A DNA stretch of 64,000 nucleotides, taken from NCBI GenBank assembly GCA_905233145.1, contig CAJODI010000001.1, forward strand, positions 43,787 to 107,786, read 5' to 3'. Source of the DNA: an uncultured Ruminococcus sp. (GTDB taxonomy: Bacteria; Bacillota; Clostridia; Oscillospirales; Acutalibacteraceae). The position numbers and the translations under genes are program-made. The notes beneath the pieces were generated by a model. It saw only the letters and a program-made list of their open reading frames with translations, made no database searches and had not been told where the DNA came from. The number at the start of each line of letters is the position of its first letter. Positions within the stretch are counted from its first letter, which is position 1. Shown in pieces: positions 28,987-39,006 of this stretch.

Positions 28987-30267
28987 TTATCCGATTTTGT
29001 CCTTTCCGCCCATGTAAGGTCTGAGCGCCTCAGGGATCCTCACGCTGCCGTCTGCGTTGAGATTGTTTTCCAGAAAAGCAATCAACATTCTTGGCGGAGC
29101 AACAACAGTGTTGTTGAGAGTATGGGCAAAATACTTCTTGCCGCCCTCGCCTGAAACTCTTATTTTGAGTCTTCTTGCCTGTGCGTCACCGAGGTTTGAG
29201 CATGAGCCAACCTCAAAATATTTCTTCTGTCTCGGTGACCATGCCTCTACATCAAGTGAACGCACCTTCAAATCCGCCAAATCACCTGAGCAGCATTCAA
29301 GGGTTCTTACCGGAATATCCATTGAACGGAACAAATCGACTGTGTTTTGCCATAGCTTGTCAAACCACATTTTGCTGTCCTCCGGCTTGCAGACAACAAT
29401 CATTTCCTGCTTTTCAAACTGGTGAATTCTGTAGACTCCGCGCTCTTCAATTCCGTGTGCTCCCTTTTCTTTTCTAAAGCATGGCGAATAGCTTGTAAGG
29501 GTCTTTGGAAGATCTGCTTCTTTGTTGATGGTGTCAATAAATTTGCCTATCATCGAATGCTCGCTTGTGCCGATAAGATAAAGATCCTCTCCCTCAATCT
29601 TGTACATCATGGAATCCATCTCGGCAAAGCTCATTACACCGGTTACAACGTTGCTTCTGATCATAAACGGCGGCACGCAATAGGTGAAGCCGCGGTCAAT
29701 CATAAAGTCACGCGCGTAAGAAATAACTGCGCTGTGAAGGCGCGCAATGTCGCCCATAAGATAATAAAAACCATTTCCGGCAACTTTTCTTGCCGAATCA
29801 AGATCAATTCCGTTAAGCTTTTCCATTATGTCAGTGTGATAAGGAATTTCAAAATCGGGCACAAACGGATCGCCAAAGCGCTCAACTTCAACGTTCTGCG
29901 AATCATCCTTTCCAATCGGAACCTCCGGGTCGATCATCTGGGGAATCTGCATCATGATTTCGGTTACTTCTTCACCGAGCTTACCTTCCTTTTCCTCAAG
30001 CTGAGCAAGCTGCTCCGCCTGCTTTGTAACCTCTTCTTTCAGTGCCATGCCCTCTTCTTTTTTTCCCTGAGCCATTAGTGCGCCGATTTGCTTTGAGATT
30101 TTGTTTCGGTTTGATCTCAAATCGTCTGCCTGCTGCTTTACCGCACGGTTAAGCGCGTCAAGCTCAATTACCTTGTCAACAAGCTCCAGCTTGTGTTCCT
30201 GAAATTTCTTTTTAATATTTTCCTTTACTGCATCCGGATTTTCACGCAAAAACTTTATATCAATCAT
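28987..30267 (-). CDS. serS: Seryl-tRNA synthetase
   Basis: MIDIKFLRENPDAVKENIKKK...; class II motifs (YLIGTSEHSMIG, CFRKEKGAHG). Confidence 0.97.
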   Translation of the reverse strand: MIDIKFLRENPDAVKENIKKKFQEHKLELVDKVIELDALNRAVKQQADDLRSNRNKISKQIGALMAQGKKEEGMALKEEVTKQAEQLAQLEEKEGKLGEEVTEIMMQIPQMIDPEVPIGKDDSQNVEVERFGDPFVPDFEIPYHTDIMEKLNGIDLDSARKVAGNGFYYLMGDIARLHSAVISYARDFMIDRGFTYCVPPFMIRSNVVTGVMSFAEMDSMMYKIEGEDLYLIGTSEHSMIGKFIDTINKEADLPKTLTSYSPCFRKEKGAHGIEERGVYRIHQFEKQEMIVVCKPEDSKMWFDKLWQNTVDLFRSMDIPVRTLECCSGDLADLKVRSLDVEAWSPRQKKYFEVGSCSNLGDAQARRLKIRVSGEGGKKYFAHTLNNTVVAPPRMLIAFLENNLNADGSVRIPEALRPYMGGKDKIG

Positions 30268-30280
30268 GTTTTTCTCTCCT

Positions 30281-31132
30281 TTATTTTAATTTATTTGAAA
30301 TATCAGTCAAATCCTCGTCGGAATAAAACTCAATTTGCAGAACTCCGCCCTCTTTTCCTTTGCTTTTGCTAATTTTTATTTTTCGTCCCAGACTTTCGTT
30401 TAGCGCAAGCTCAACCATGCTGTAAAAGCTCGGCTTTTTCTCAGTCTGCTGCGGCTTTACCTGCTTTTTTGCCGCTTTGCAAAGCTTTTCAACCTCGCGA
30501 ACCGACAAATCCTTTTGCACAGTCTGTTCACATATATCGAGCATATCTTCTTCGTTTTCAAGAGAAAGCAGAGCGCGTGCGTGACCGGCATTAATTTTGC
30601 CGTTGTTCAGATATTCCGCCACGCTTTTAGGCAGCTTGAGAAGTCTAAGCGCGTTTGCAACCGCAGGTCTTGATTTTCCTACCGATCGCGCTGCTTCTTC
30701 CTGAGTTAAGCCATATTCCTCAATCAGCATATTATAACCCTGAGCTTCTTCAAGCGGATTCAAATCCTCACGCTGCAAATTTTCTATCAGCGCGATTTCC
30801 ATTGTTTCAGCGTCTCCGAGCTCGCGAATTATTACAGGCACTTCTTTGAGTCCTGCCATTCTGCAAGCTCTGTAGCGTCGTTCTCCGGCAACAATTTGAT
30901 ATCCGCCAAGCGGAAGTGGCCTGACAAGAATCGGCTGAAGCAAGCCATGGCGAGATATACTTTCCGCAAGCTCTGAAAGCGCGTTTTCGTCAAATTCCTT
31001 TCGCGGCTGTGTACGATTCGGCTCAATCTCAGAAATATCAAGCGTTACCGGACTGTCGTTGCTCTCGGAATTATTTTCAATAAATATGGCGTTGAGTCCT
31101 TTGCCCAATCCTCCCAGACGTTTTGCCATCAA
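30281..31132 (-). CDS. parB: Chromosome partitioning protein ParB/Spo0J
   Basis: RLGGLGKGLNAIF, QPRKEFDENAL, YQIVAGERRYRACRMAGLKEVPVI, KINAGHARALLSL. Confidence 0.95.
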   Translation of the reverse strand: MMAKRLGGLGKGLNAIFIENNSESNDSPVTLDISEIEPNRTQPRKEFDENALSELAESISRHGLLQPILVRPLPLGGYQIVAGERRYRACRMAGLKEVPVIIRELGDAETMEIALIENLQREDLNPLEEAQGYNMLIEEYGLTQEEAARSVGKSRPAVANALRLLKLPKSVAEYLNNGKINAGHARALLSLENEEDMLDICEQTVQKDLSVREVEKLCKAAKKQVKPQQTEKKPSFYSMVELALNESLGRKIKISKSKGKEGGVLQIEFYSDEDLTDISNKLK

Positions 31133-31896
31133 TTTCTCTCCTTTGAAATAATTTCTTTTGCAAGCTCGGTATAAGCCGCGCTCCCCTTGCAGGATTTATC
31201 GTAATAAATTACCGGCATACCAAAGCTCGGAGCCTCCGAAAGCCTAACTCCCCTCGGTATCACTGTTTTGAACACCTTGCCCGGGAAAAACTTTTTTACT
31301 TCCTGAACAACCTGTTGGGTAAGATTTAATCTGCCGTCGTACATGGTAAGCAAAACACCCTCTAACTCGATTGAGTTATTGTACTGTCTTTTGATTCGGC
31401 GTACTGTGCTCATAAGCTGCGAGAGCCCTTCGAGCGCGTAGTATTCGCACTGTATCGGTACAATAAAGCTGTCAGCTAAGGTAAGTGCGTTAGCGGTAAT
31501 CAAACCCAACGATGGCGGACAATCAATGATTATATAATCATAGTATTGCTTAATCGGCAGAATGGCGTTTTTGAGCAGCGATTCACGATGCGGTATGTCG
31601 GCGATTTCAAGCTCCGCTGCCGCCAGACTTATACCGGCAGGCAAAACGTGAAGGTTTGCGTATGGAGTCGTCAAAACACATTGTTCCGCTTTTACTCCTT
31701 CAACCAGAACATCATAGGTTGAAAATTGTATCTTACTTTTGTCGATTGCTACGCCGCTGGTAGCGTTGCCTTGAGGGTCAGCGTCGATCAGTAACGTAGT
31801 TTTTTCCGAAGCGCCAAGACACGCTGCAAGGTTCACTGCGGTGGTTGTTTTTCCTACACCGCCTTTTTGGTTGGATATCGCTATGATTTTTGCCAA
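31129..31896 (-). CDS. parA: Chromosome partitioning ATPase ParA/Soj
   Basis: ISNQKGGVGKTTTAVNLAACLG, LIDADPQGNATSG. Confidence 0.96.
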   Translation of the reverse strand: MAKIIAISNQKGGVGKTTTAVNLAACLGASEKTTLLIDADPQGNATSGVAIDKSKIQFSTYDVLVEGVKAEQCVLTTPYANLHVLPAGISLAAAELEIADIPHRESLLKNAILPIKQYYDYIIIDCPPSLGLITANALTLADSFIVPIQCEYYALEGLSQLMSTVRRIKRQYNNSIELEGVLLTMYDGRLNLTQQVVQEVKKFFPGKVFKTVIPRGVRLSEAPSFGMPVIYYDKSCKGSAAYTELAKEIISKERN

Positions 31897-32001
31897 AATA
31901 TCACCTTTTTATTAATACTCATTTGTTACCTTATGATTATATCATATTTTGACTGTTTATTAAAGAGATATTTTGATTTTTAACCCATATTTTTTTCTAA
32001 A

Positions 32002-32017
32002 TGTTTCACGTGAAACA
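32002..32017. promoter_or_regulatory. parS site (perfect consensus)
   Basis: TGTTTCACGTGAAACA. Confidence 0.95.
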
Positions 32018-32090
32018 AATCTCTACTGTGACCTAATATCTGTTCGCAATAATATATATTCATAAGCTTAGCTGCCATACAAATTATTCT

Positions 32091-32187
32091 AGGGCAACAC
32101 CGCACAATTTGCGGCGCACGCCTTTCTTGCATATTATTCCGTCAGACTACGCAATCCGCGCACCAGAATTATGCGGTATTGCCTTAA
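32091..32187. repeat. TTAAGGCAA MITE-like element (copy D, internally shortened)
   Basis: AGGGCAACACCGCACAATTTGCGGCGCACGCC...CAGAATTATGCGGTATTGCCTTAA. Confidence 0.75.
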
Positions 32188-32221
32188 TTTTGATCCGACT
32201 TATCTTCTCGGAGCAAAAAAT

Positions 32222-32260
32222 GCAAAAAACCGGGCGGATATGCCGCTCGGTTTTTTGCAA
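32222..32260. terminator. Hairpin terminator
   Basis: GCAAAAAACCGGGCGG-ATAT-GCCGCTCGGTTTTTTGC. Confidence 0.7.
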
Positions 32261-32344
32261 GGGGTTAGATAAGGAAATGGGTATGAGTGGAACGGATGCT
32301 TTCGCATCCTAACTGGAAAGTAAGTTTATCAGGCAAATGATGTA

Positions 32345-33181
32345 TTATGCGGAATTCTTTTTTTGCGCGGATTGCTTTGGAATTCTGATTGTGTATTCGA
32401 TAAAATCCTGCGAGTCTGTCTTATCAGACTGTGCTTCTATTCCCGCGAGCCGCATTGCGTCAATTGCCTTGTTAATGGTGTTAATAAATATTCTTATGTC
32501 TTTTATCACCGCTTTACTTGTGCCCCTGGGCTTTTCGTGCTTTTGGGGATGAGAATTGTTCATCAGCTCTATTAACTGCTCTGATTGCTGAACATTGAGA
32601 TTATCGGCAATAATTCTTGATAACGCTTCCCATCTCAAAGCTTCCTCATCAAGCTTTAGCAAAGCACGAGCATGTCTCTCCGACAGTCCGGATTGTTCAA
32701 TCCATTCCTGCTCCTCAGAAGTCAAGCGCAACAGTCTGAGCTTGTTAGCAATTGTAGACTGTGTTTTTCCAAGCTTTTGAGCGGCTTGTTCCTGAGTTAG
32801 TCCATACCGTCGAATTAATCTTGATATCCCGCGCGCTTCCTCGAAAAAATCGAGGTCGCAACGCTGGATATTTTCAAGGAGAGCGTAAATGGCTGATTCT
32901 TTTTCGCTGCATTTCACAACAACGCAGGGAACCTTTTTTAAACCTGCCAAGACAGAAGCGCGTAATCTACGCTCACCGGCAATTAATTCATACTCATTTG
33001 AACTGACCTTACGAACTGTCAGCGGTTGAAGTATTCCGTTCTCTGTGATAGACTGAGAAAGTTGATTCAACTCAGTCTCAGAAAATTGTCGCCGCGGTTG
33101 GGATTTATTGGGTCGAATTTTAAGGATTGGAATTTCAGAGATTATGTTTTCACTTTTAACTAAAAAATTCAACCGAATCAT
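32345..33181 (-). CDS. noc: Second ParB-family protein, Noc-like by position and sequence
   Basis: QPRRQFSETELNQL, YELIAGERRLRASVLAGLKKVP, LGKTQSTIANKLRLLRL; lies between rsmG and parA as noc does in Bacillus. Confidence 0.75.
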   Translation of the reverse strand: MIRLNFLVKSENIISEIPILKIRPNKSQPRRQFSETELNQLSQSITENGILQPLTVRKVSSNEYELIAGERRLRASVLAGLKKVPCVVVKCSEKESAIYALLENIQRCDLDFFEEARGISRLIRRYGLTQEQAAQKLGKTQSTIANKLRLLRLTSEEQEWIEQSGLSERHARALLKLDEEALRWEALSRIIADNLNVQQSEQLIELMNNSHPQKHEKPRGTSKAVIKDIRIFINTINKAIDAMRLAGIEAQSDKTDSQDFIEYTIRIPKQSAQKKNSA

Positions 33182-33371
33182 CCCGTTTATCTTAGCATCA
33201 GAGCTTGTCCCTGTGCTATTATATTACCACACTATAGCTGAATTTTCGGTCGAATTATAACCATATTTTTTATAATGTTGTGTAATATAGTATACTAAAC
33301 AGTCGAAAAGGAGCAAATTAATATCAATACTAATAATTTAACAATACATAAGCGACTTTCTTAGATAGTTT

Positions 33372-33471
33372 AAGGGAACCTCTAATAATTTCTTGCCGCG
33401 CACAAGCACAAAATCTTCACGGCATAATCTTCCGCAGTTCAGCACGACTTTGAATTATCAGAAATTCCCTT
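33372..33471. repeat. Putative second inverted-repeat (MITE-like) element
   Basis: AAGGGAACCTCTAATAATT at left, AATTATCAGAAATTCCCTT at right (19-bp inverted arms, few mismatches). Confidence 0.55.
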
Positions 33472-33490
33472 ATACTAACATTCAATTTAT

Positions 33491-33658
33491 TTAAGGCAAC
33501 ACCGCACAATTCATGGCGCACGCCTTACTTGCATATTATCCGTCAGACTGCCCAAAAATCAGTATCCATACGTCAGTATGCACACTGATTATTTGTACAT
33601 TCTGACGAAAAATCTGACTACGCAATCCGCGCACCTGAATTATGCGGTATTGCCTTAA
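33491..33658. repeat. Longest full-length TTAAGGCAA MITE-like element (copy E)
   Basis: TTAAGGCAACACCGCACAATTCATGGCGCACGCC...GCGCACCTGAATTATGCGGTATTGCCTTAA with nested internal inverted repeats. Confidence 0.88.
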
Positions 33659-33680
33659 CGTTTTTTAGAAATCAAATCAG

Positions 33681-34388
33681 TTAAAGCGGATTTGATTTTA
33701 TTTTTCCGGAAATACGCGGATATTTTTCGGGTGTAGGACTTATTTTTTCAACTTGTACAATCGTCCTTCCTCCACCGTTTTCATATAGTTCAAACTCATT
33801 GATTTTGGAAATCTTTCCTCCAAGAATTTGAATTGCGTTTTTAGCCGCTTGAATTTCAGGTTGAGCTTCAGGTCCTTTCATTGCGGCAAAATATCCTGAT
33901 ATTCTGACAAACGGAATACAGTATTCACTAAGGATATTAAGCCGGGCAACAGCACGTGAAACCGCGAGATCAAAGCTTTCGCGCAAATCAATATTTTGCG
34001 CGGCATTTTCAGCTCTGTCATGTATCAATTCAACATTAAAACTAAGTTTATTCAAAACATCTTCAAGAAAAAACAAACGCTTTTTTAAACTGTCAAGCAG
34101 AGTAATCTGTAAATCCGGTCTTGCAATCTTCATTACCATCCCAGGAAAACCGGCTCCCGTTCCAACGTCGATAACCTTTGCGTTTTTTGGGAGATCGATA
34201 TAATTGAATATGGACAAACTGTCTGCAAAGTGTTTTATTGCAACTTCTTTTGGATCTACGATTGCGGTAAGGTTCATTTTTTGATTCCATTCAATCAATA
34301 GTTCATAATATAATTGAAGTTGTTCAATTTGTTCATTACTGAGTTTAATTTTATAGTTATCTATAGCTGAAATTAAATAATTTTTCAT
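33681..34388 (-). CDS. rsmG: 16S rRNA (guanine-527-N7)-methyltransferase
   Basis: WNQKMNLTAI, VIDVGTGAGFPGMVMKIARPD. Confidence 0.96.
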   Translation of the reverse strand: MKNYLISAIDNYKIKLSNEQIEQLQLYYELLIEWNQKMNLTAIVDPKEVAIKHFADSLSIFNYIDLPKNAKVIDVGTGAGFPGMVMKIARPDLQITLLDSLKKRLFFLEDVLNKLSFNVELIHDRAENAAQNIDLRESFDLAVSRAVARLNILSEYCIPFVRISGYFAAMKGPEAQPEIQAAKNAIQILGGKISKINEFELYENGGGRTIVQVEKISPTPEKYPRISGKIKSNPL

Positions 34389-34389
34389 A

Positions 34390-36264
34390 TTATCCCTTTT
34401 TCTTTTGAGCCAGCCAAATCAATAAAACACTTATATCGGCAGGTGAAACTCCTGATATTCTGGAGGCCTGCCCAATATTCAGAGGTTTTATTTTATTAAG
34501 CTTTTCCTGCGCTTCAAGCCTCAATCCGTTAATTTGCGAATAATCAAAATCAACAGGCAGGTGCTTTTCTTCAAGCTTTCTCATTTGTTCAACCTGCTTT
34601 AACTGTTTTTGAATATAGCCCTCATACTTGATTTCAATTTCAACCTGTTCAAAAATATTTGAGTCAAGGTCAGGTCTTTCCTTATCAATCGGTGTGAGGA
34701 CCTTGTAATCAAGCTGGGGCCGCTTCATCAGCTCAATCAATCGGACACCGGTACTTATTTCCGATGTTTCACGTGAAACAAGAATTTGATTCACCTCGTC
34801 GGAGGGTGAAATAACAGTAGCTTTCAGACGCTCCAGCTCACTACGTTTAAGCTTTTGTTTATTCATAAAGCGAGCATAACGTTCGTCACTGATCAGCCCG
34901 ATTTCATGACCAAGCGGCGTAAGACGTTCATCAGCATTATCCTGTCTGAGTACAAGACGATATTCGCTACGCGAGGTCATCATACGATACGGTTCATTTG
35001 CACCCTTAGTTACAAGATCGTCAATAAGAGTTCCAATGTAAGAATTATCGCGTGTGAGGACAATTGGATTGTATCCAAGAACCTTTCGTGCTGCATTAAT
35101 TCCGGCGATCAGTCCCTGAGCAGCGGCTTCCTCATAGCCTGAGCTTCCGTTAAATTGCCCCGCGCCGAACAATCCCTCAAAATTCTTAAATTCCAATGTA
35201 GCGTTCATAGCCAGCGGATCAACGCAATCATACTCAATCGCATACGCAGGACGCATAATAACGCAGTTTTCAAGACCTTTTATTGTATGGTAAAATTTAA
35301 GCTGAACTTCTTCCGGAAGCGAAGAACTCATCCCCTGAAGATACATTTCCTCTGTATTCAAACCACAAGGCTCAATAAAAAGCTGGTGTCGCGGCTTATT
35401 TGAAAAACGAACAATTTTATCCTCCAGACTTGGACAATATCTGGGACCCACGCCTTCAATTTTTCCTGCGTAAAGCGGTGAACGGTGAATATTATCAAGT
35501 ATTATTTGTTTTGTTTTTTCATTTGTCCAACTTATGTGACAGTCAACTTTGTTTTCACCAAGATTAGTTGTTTCATAAGAAAACGGTTGAGGAGGTTCGT
35601 CACCTTTTTGAATTTCAAGATTTGAAAAGTCAATAGATCTTCTGAGTACCCTTGCAGGAGTTCCTGTTTTGAATCTTCTGAGAGGAAGTCCAAGCTCCTT
35701 TAAGCTTAAACCAAGCTTTGTTGCCGCGAAAATACCGTCGGGTCCGCTTTCATAAGAAACCTCTCCTACAAAAATTTTACCGCCAAGATAAGTTCCTGTC
35801 GCGATAATAACAGTCTTACAATTGAAAACTGCCAGCATTTTTGTTGTCAGCTCATAACCAAAATCATTCTGTTTAATATTGATAATTTCAGCCTGACGCA
35901 GTTCAAGATTTGGCTGTATCTCCAGCTTGTGCTTCATAGTATCGGCATATTTTCTTCTGTCAATTTGAGCGCGAAGAGAATGAACAGCAGGACCTTTTCC
36001 TCGGTTCAGCATACGTGACTGCAAAAAACATTCGTCTGCGGTCTTGCCCATCTCTCCGCCAAGAGCGTCTATCTCACGTACAAGATGACCCTTTGCCGTG
36101 CCGCCGATTGAAGGATTACAGGGACAGTTTCCCACAGCATCCATATTTATTGTAAAAACAGCGGTTTTACACCCAAGTCGTGATGCCGCAAGAGCCGCCT
36201 CAATACCTGCATGGCCTGCGCCGATAACCGCAACTTCATATTCACCAGCAAAATAAGTATTCAT
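34390..36264 (-). CDS. mnmG: tRNA uridine-5-carboxymethylaminomethyl(34) synthesis enzyme MnmG
   Basis: VIGAGHAGIEAALAASRLG, CNPSIGGTAKGHLVREIDALGG. Confidence 0.97.
   Translation of the reverse strand: MNTYFAGEYEVAVIGAGHAGIEAALAASRLGCKTAVFTINMDAVGNCPCNPSIGGTAKGHLVREIDALGGEMGKTADECFLQSRMLNRGKGPAVHSLRAQIDRRKYADTMKHKLEIQPNLELRQAEIINIKQNDFGYELTTKMLAVFNCKTVIIATGTYLGGKIFVGEVSYESGPDGIFAATKLGLSLKELGLPLRRFKTGTPARVLRRSIDFSNLEIQKGDEPPQPFSYETTNLGENKVDCHISWTNEKTKQIILDNIHRSPLYAGKIEGVGPRYCPSLEDKIVRFSNKPRHQLFIEPCGLNTEEMYLQGMSSSLPEEVQLKFYHTIKGLENCVIMRPAYAIEYDCVDPLAMNATLEFKNFEGLFGAGQFNGSSGYEEAAAQGLIAGINAARKVLGYNPIVLTRDNSYIGTLIDDLVTKGANEPYRMMTSRSEYRLVLRQDNADERLTPLGHEIGLISDERYARFMNKQKLKRSELERLKATVISPSDEVNQILVSRETSEISTGVRLIELMKRPQLDYKVLTPIDKERPDLDSNIFEQVEIEIKYEGYIQKQLKQVEQMRKLEEKHLPVDFDYSQINGLRLEAQEKLNKIKPLNIGQASRISGVSPADISVLLIWLAQKKKG
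34765..34780. promoter_or_regulatory. parS site inside mnmG (perfect consensus)
   Basis: TGTTTCACGTGAAACA. Confidence 0.95.
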
Positions 36265-36320
36265 ACTAATATAAAATTCCTTAATATTTTTTAAAAAAAC
36301 TTAATTAAATTCCTCTTCAA

Positions 36321-37685
36321 TTATTTTCCAACACAAAAATTATGAAATACACGATCAACTATCTCATCACTTACTCTTTCACCGGTAAGCTCCAAAACAG
36401 CAGATATCGCTTCTTCCAGCAAAACAGTTACCGCGTCATAAGTCATTCCGTTTTTCAGTGATTCCTTCGCCTCGGTCACGGAGCGCAGTGCATTAATTAC
36501 AGCATTCCTCTGACGTTCATTTGACAGTATCCCCTCACTGGGATTTAACTTGTCAGCACCGGCAATTTTACGAACAGCCGAAATGATTTCTTCTTTACCC
36601 TCACCGCTTGCTGCGGAAACTTTTATAATATTGTCACAATACAGCTTAATTCTATCTGTATCTAACTTGTTCTTAAGATCTGTTTTATTAATTATAACAA
36701 TTGTAGGTACATTTTTTGCCTCTTTAAGTAACGACAAATCGTCGTCAGCCAATTCACGGCTGTTATCCAAAACTGCAAGAAGTAAACCGCACTGTTCAAG
36801 ACGTTTTTTTGTCTTTTCAACACCAATTCTTTCTACTTCGTCATCCGTTGATCTCAACCCCGCGGTATCGCTGAGCCTAAGTATAACATCTCCTGCCAAT
36901 ACAGTATTCTCAACAACATCGCGAGTGGTTCCCGGAATATCGGTCACAATACTTCTATCACTGTCTGAAAGTAAGTTCATCAGCGTAGATTTGCCCACAT
37001 TTGGTCTGCCTGCAATGACAGTATCTATTCCCTGCTTAACTGCCTGACCACTATCATAAGTATCAATCAGATGGGAAAGAGCAGAAATCGCTTTGTCGCA
37101 GACGTCAAAAATAATATCATCAGTAACCTCAGCAATATCTTCCTCGGGATAATCAGCCCACGCGGAAAGGTGAGAAGCAAGATTCAAAAGCTCATTTTTA
37201 ATTTCATCAAGCTTTTTTCTTAATGCGCCTTCTTTAACACAAAGCGCGGCTCGCGCGGCACTTTTGCTTTTTGCACTGATAATATCGGCAACAGCTTCCG
37301 CTTCTGTAAGATCTATTTTACCATTCAAAAAGGCACGTTTAGTAAACTCACCCGGTTCGGCAGGTCTTGCACCGCTGTCTAAAGCGGCTCTGAGAACGCG
37401 AGCGGTAACATATATTCCTCCGTGACACGACAATTCAACAACATTTTCTCCGGTATAACTGTGTGGCGCGCGAAAAACAAGCGCAACTGCTTCATCAATT
37501 TCTTCACCGTCATGAATAATCTTTCCGAAAGCAGCTGTATAACCCTTTAATTCAGTCAGCTTTTTATTATTTATATTTTTAAAAATCTTATCGGCAATTT
37601 CAATCGAATTTTCACCCGATATACGGATAACTCCGATTCCGCCCTCGCCCTGAGCGGTACTTATTGCAGCTATAGTACTATTCAT
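36321..37685 (-). CDS. mnmE: tRNA modification GTPase MnmE
   Basis: GRPNVGKSTLMNLL, DIPGTTRDVVE, C-terminal FCVGK. Confidence 0.97.
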   Translation of the reverse strand: MNSTIAAISTAQGEGGIGVIRISGENSIEIADKIFKNINNKKLTELKGYTAAFGKIIHDGEEIDEAVALVFRAPHSYTGENVVELSCHGGIYVTARVLRAALDSGARPAEPGEFTKRAFLNGKIDLTEAEAVADIISAKSKSAARAALCVKEGALRKKLDEIKNELLNLASHLSAWADYPEEDIAEVTDDIIFDVCDKAISALSHLIDTYDSGQAVKQGIDTVIAGRPNVGKSTLMNLLSDSDRSIVTDIPGTTRDVVENTVLAGDVILRLSDTAGLRSTDDEVERIGVEKTKKRLEQCGLLLAVLDNSRELADDDLSLLKEAKNVPTIVIINKTDLKNKLDTDRIKLYCDNIIKVSAASGEGKEEIISAVRKIAGADKLNPSEGILSNERQRNAVINALRSVTEAKESLKNGMTYDAVTVLLEEAISAVLELTGERVSDEIVDRVFHNFCVGK

Positions 37686-37821
37686 AAATCCAATAAAAAA
37701 ATATTAATCCTGATTTTCAACAAAACGTTTTAAATCAAAAGTTTTTTGAACGTCATCATAAACACCACCTGATTAACCTATATAAAAATTAATCAGTGGT
37801 TCCTTAAACTGATAAAATGGA

Positions 37822-37857
37822 GATAATGGCTAAGCTTTGCTTAATCATTACCTCCGA
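37822..37857. terminator. Hairpin between mnmE and jag
   Basis: GGAGATAATGGCTAAGC-TTT-GCTTAATCATTACCTCC. Confidence 0.45.
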
Positions 37858-37870
37858 TTTTTAATAAATA

Positions 37871-38680
37871 TTATTTGTCAATTCTTCCGTAAAGACCTGT
37901 TTCTCCGCCCTCATTAAGAGGAACTCTGTTTGGATCTGCCGGAGCAGAAGTCGATTTTGAGCCGCCTCTGCCATTGTAAGGACGTCTGCCGCCCCTGTTT
38001 CCGCCTCTGTTGCCTTTATAAGGCTTGCGGTAATTCTGTTTATAGCTTGGATCAACTCCAATAACTACATGTCTGTTACTGTTTTCACCCTCACTCCATG
38101 AGGTTGCGCCGTTGACCTTTTGAACAGCAGTATGTATAATTCTTCTTTCATAAGGATTCATGGGCTCAAGACTTGTCTTTTTGCCTGTCTTAATAGCCTT
38201 GAATGCGAGCTTTCTGCCAAGAATTTCAAGAGTTTTTTCTCTCTTTTCTCTGTAATCTCCGGTGTTGATTGTCACCTTTACATAATCCTTTTCGCCATGA
38301 TTGGCAACAAGGCTGGTGAGATACTGAAGAGAATCAAGAGTTTCGCCTCTTCTTCCGATTACAAAGCCAACGTCCTCGCCCTCAAGGTCAAATTCGATTC
38401 CGCCTTCTACTTCTTTTTTCTCAATTGAGATGTTTTCAAGACCCATATTGTCAAGCACTTGTCTTAAAAACTCTTCCGCACCCATTTCAGGTTCAGGCTC
38501 GTCCTGTACAGTAACCTTAACCTTTGCCGGAGAGCCGCCGAAAAGTCCGAATTTCTTCTTTTCGGCACGCTGAATCAGCTCAAATTCAACGTCATCTGTC
38601 TCACTAAGACCAAGCTGTCTTTTTGCGTCGTTAAGAGCCTCCAGCTCTGTTTCACCAACGCCGATTGCTTCTCTAGTCAC
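37871..38680 (-). CDS. jag: RNA-binding protein KhpB/Jag
   Basis: Jag_N, KH (DVGFVIGRRGETLDSLQYLTSLV) and R3H (MNPYERRIIHTAVQ) regions. GTG start at 38680 with AAAGGAG RBS, preferred over upstream ATG. Confidence 0.88.
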   Translation of the reverse strand: MTREAIGVGETELEALNDAKRQLGLSETDDVEFELIQRAEKKKFGLFGGSPAKVKVTVQDEPEPEMGAEEFLRQVLDNMGLENISIEKKEVEGGIEFDLEGEDVGFVIGRRGETLDSLQYLTSLVANHGEKDYVKVTINTGDYREKREKTLEILGRKLAFKAIKTGKKTSLEPMNPYERRIIHTAVQKVNGATSWSEGENSNRHVVIGVDPSYKQNYRKPYKGNRGGNRGGRRPYNGRGGSKSTSAPADPNRVPLNEGGETGLYGRIDK

Positions 38681-38892
38681 GTTATTTTTCTCCTTTTGTT
38701 GTGAATAAATATATGTAGGCTGCAAACGCCGAGAACTGCGCCGCACCTTATTTTACATTAAATAAATACTCAAAAATAATTATTAATTTTGGTACACAAT
38801 TCGCGCGGTCTGATTTTTGAATAGCATTTTGGAAATGTCGCAAGCGACTTATGTACCCGGTTGTCAAATAATCAGGTATAATCAGTGATTTC

Positions 38893-39006
38893 TTAAGGCA
38901 ATACCGCATAATTCAGGTGTGCGTATTGCGCAGTAAGATTTTTGGACACTATGACGAAATAATAAAGGGCAAGGCATACGCCGTGAATTGTGAGGTGTTG
39001 CCTTAA
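38893..39006. repeat. TTAAGGCAA MITE-like element (copy F) overlapping yidC stop codon
   Basis: TTAAGGCAATACCGCATAATTCAGGTGTGCG...GAATTGTGAGGTGTTGCCTTAA. Confidence 0.75.

Noticed and set aside
29422-30078. 218-aa forward ORF opposite serS
   Set aside because: Antisense to serS; sequence is a mirror artefact without domain features.
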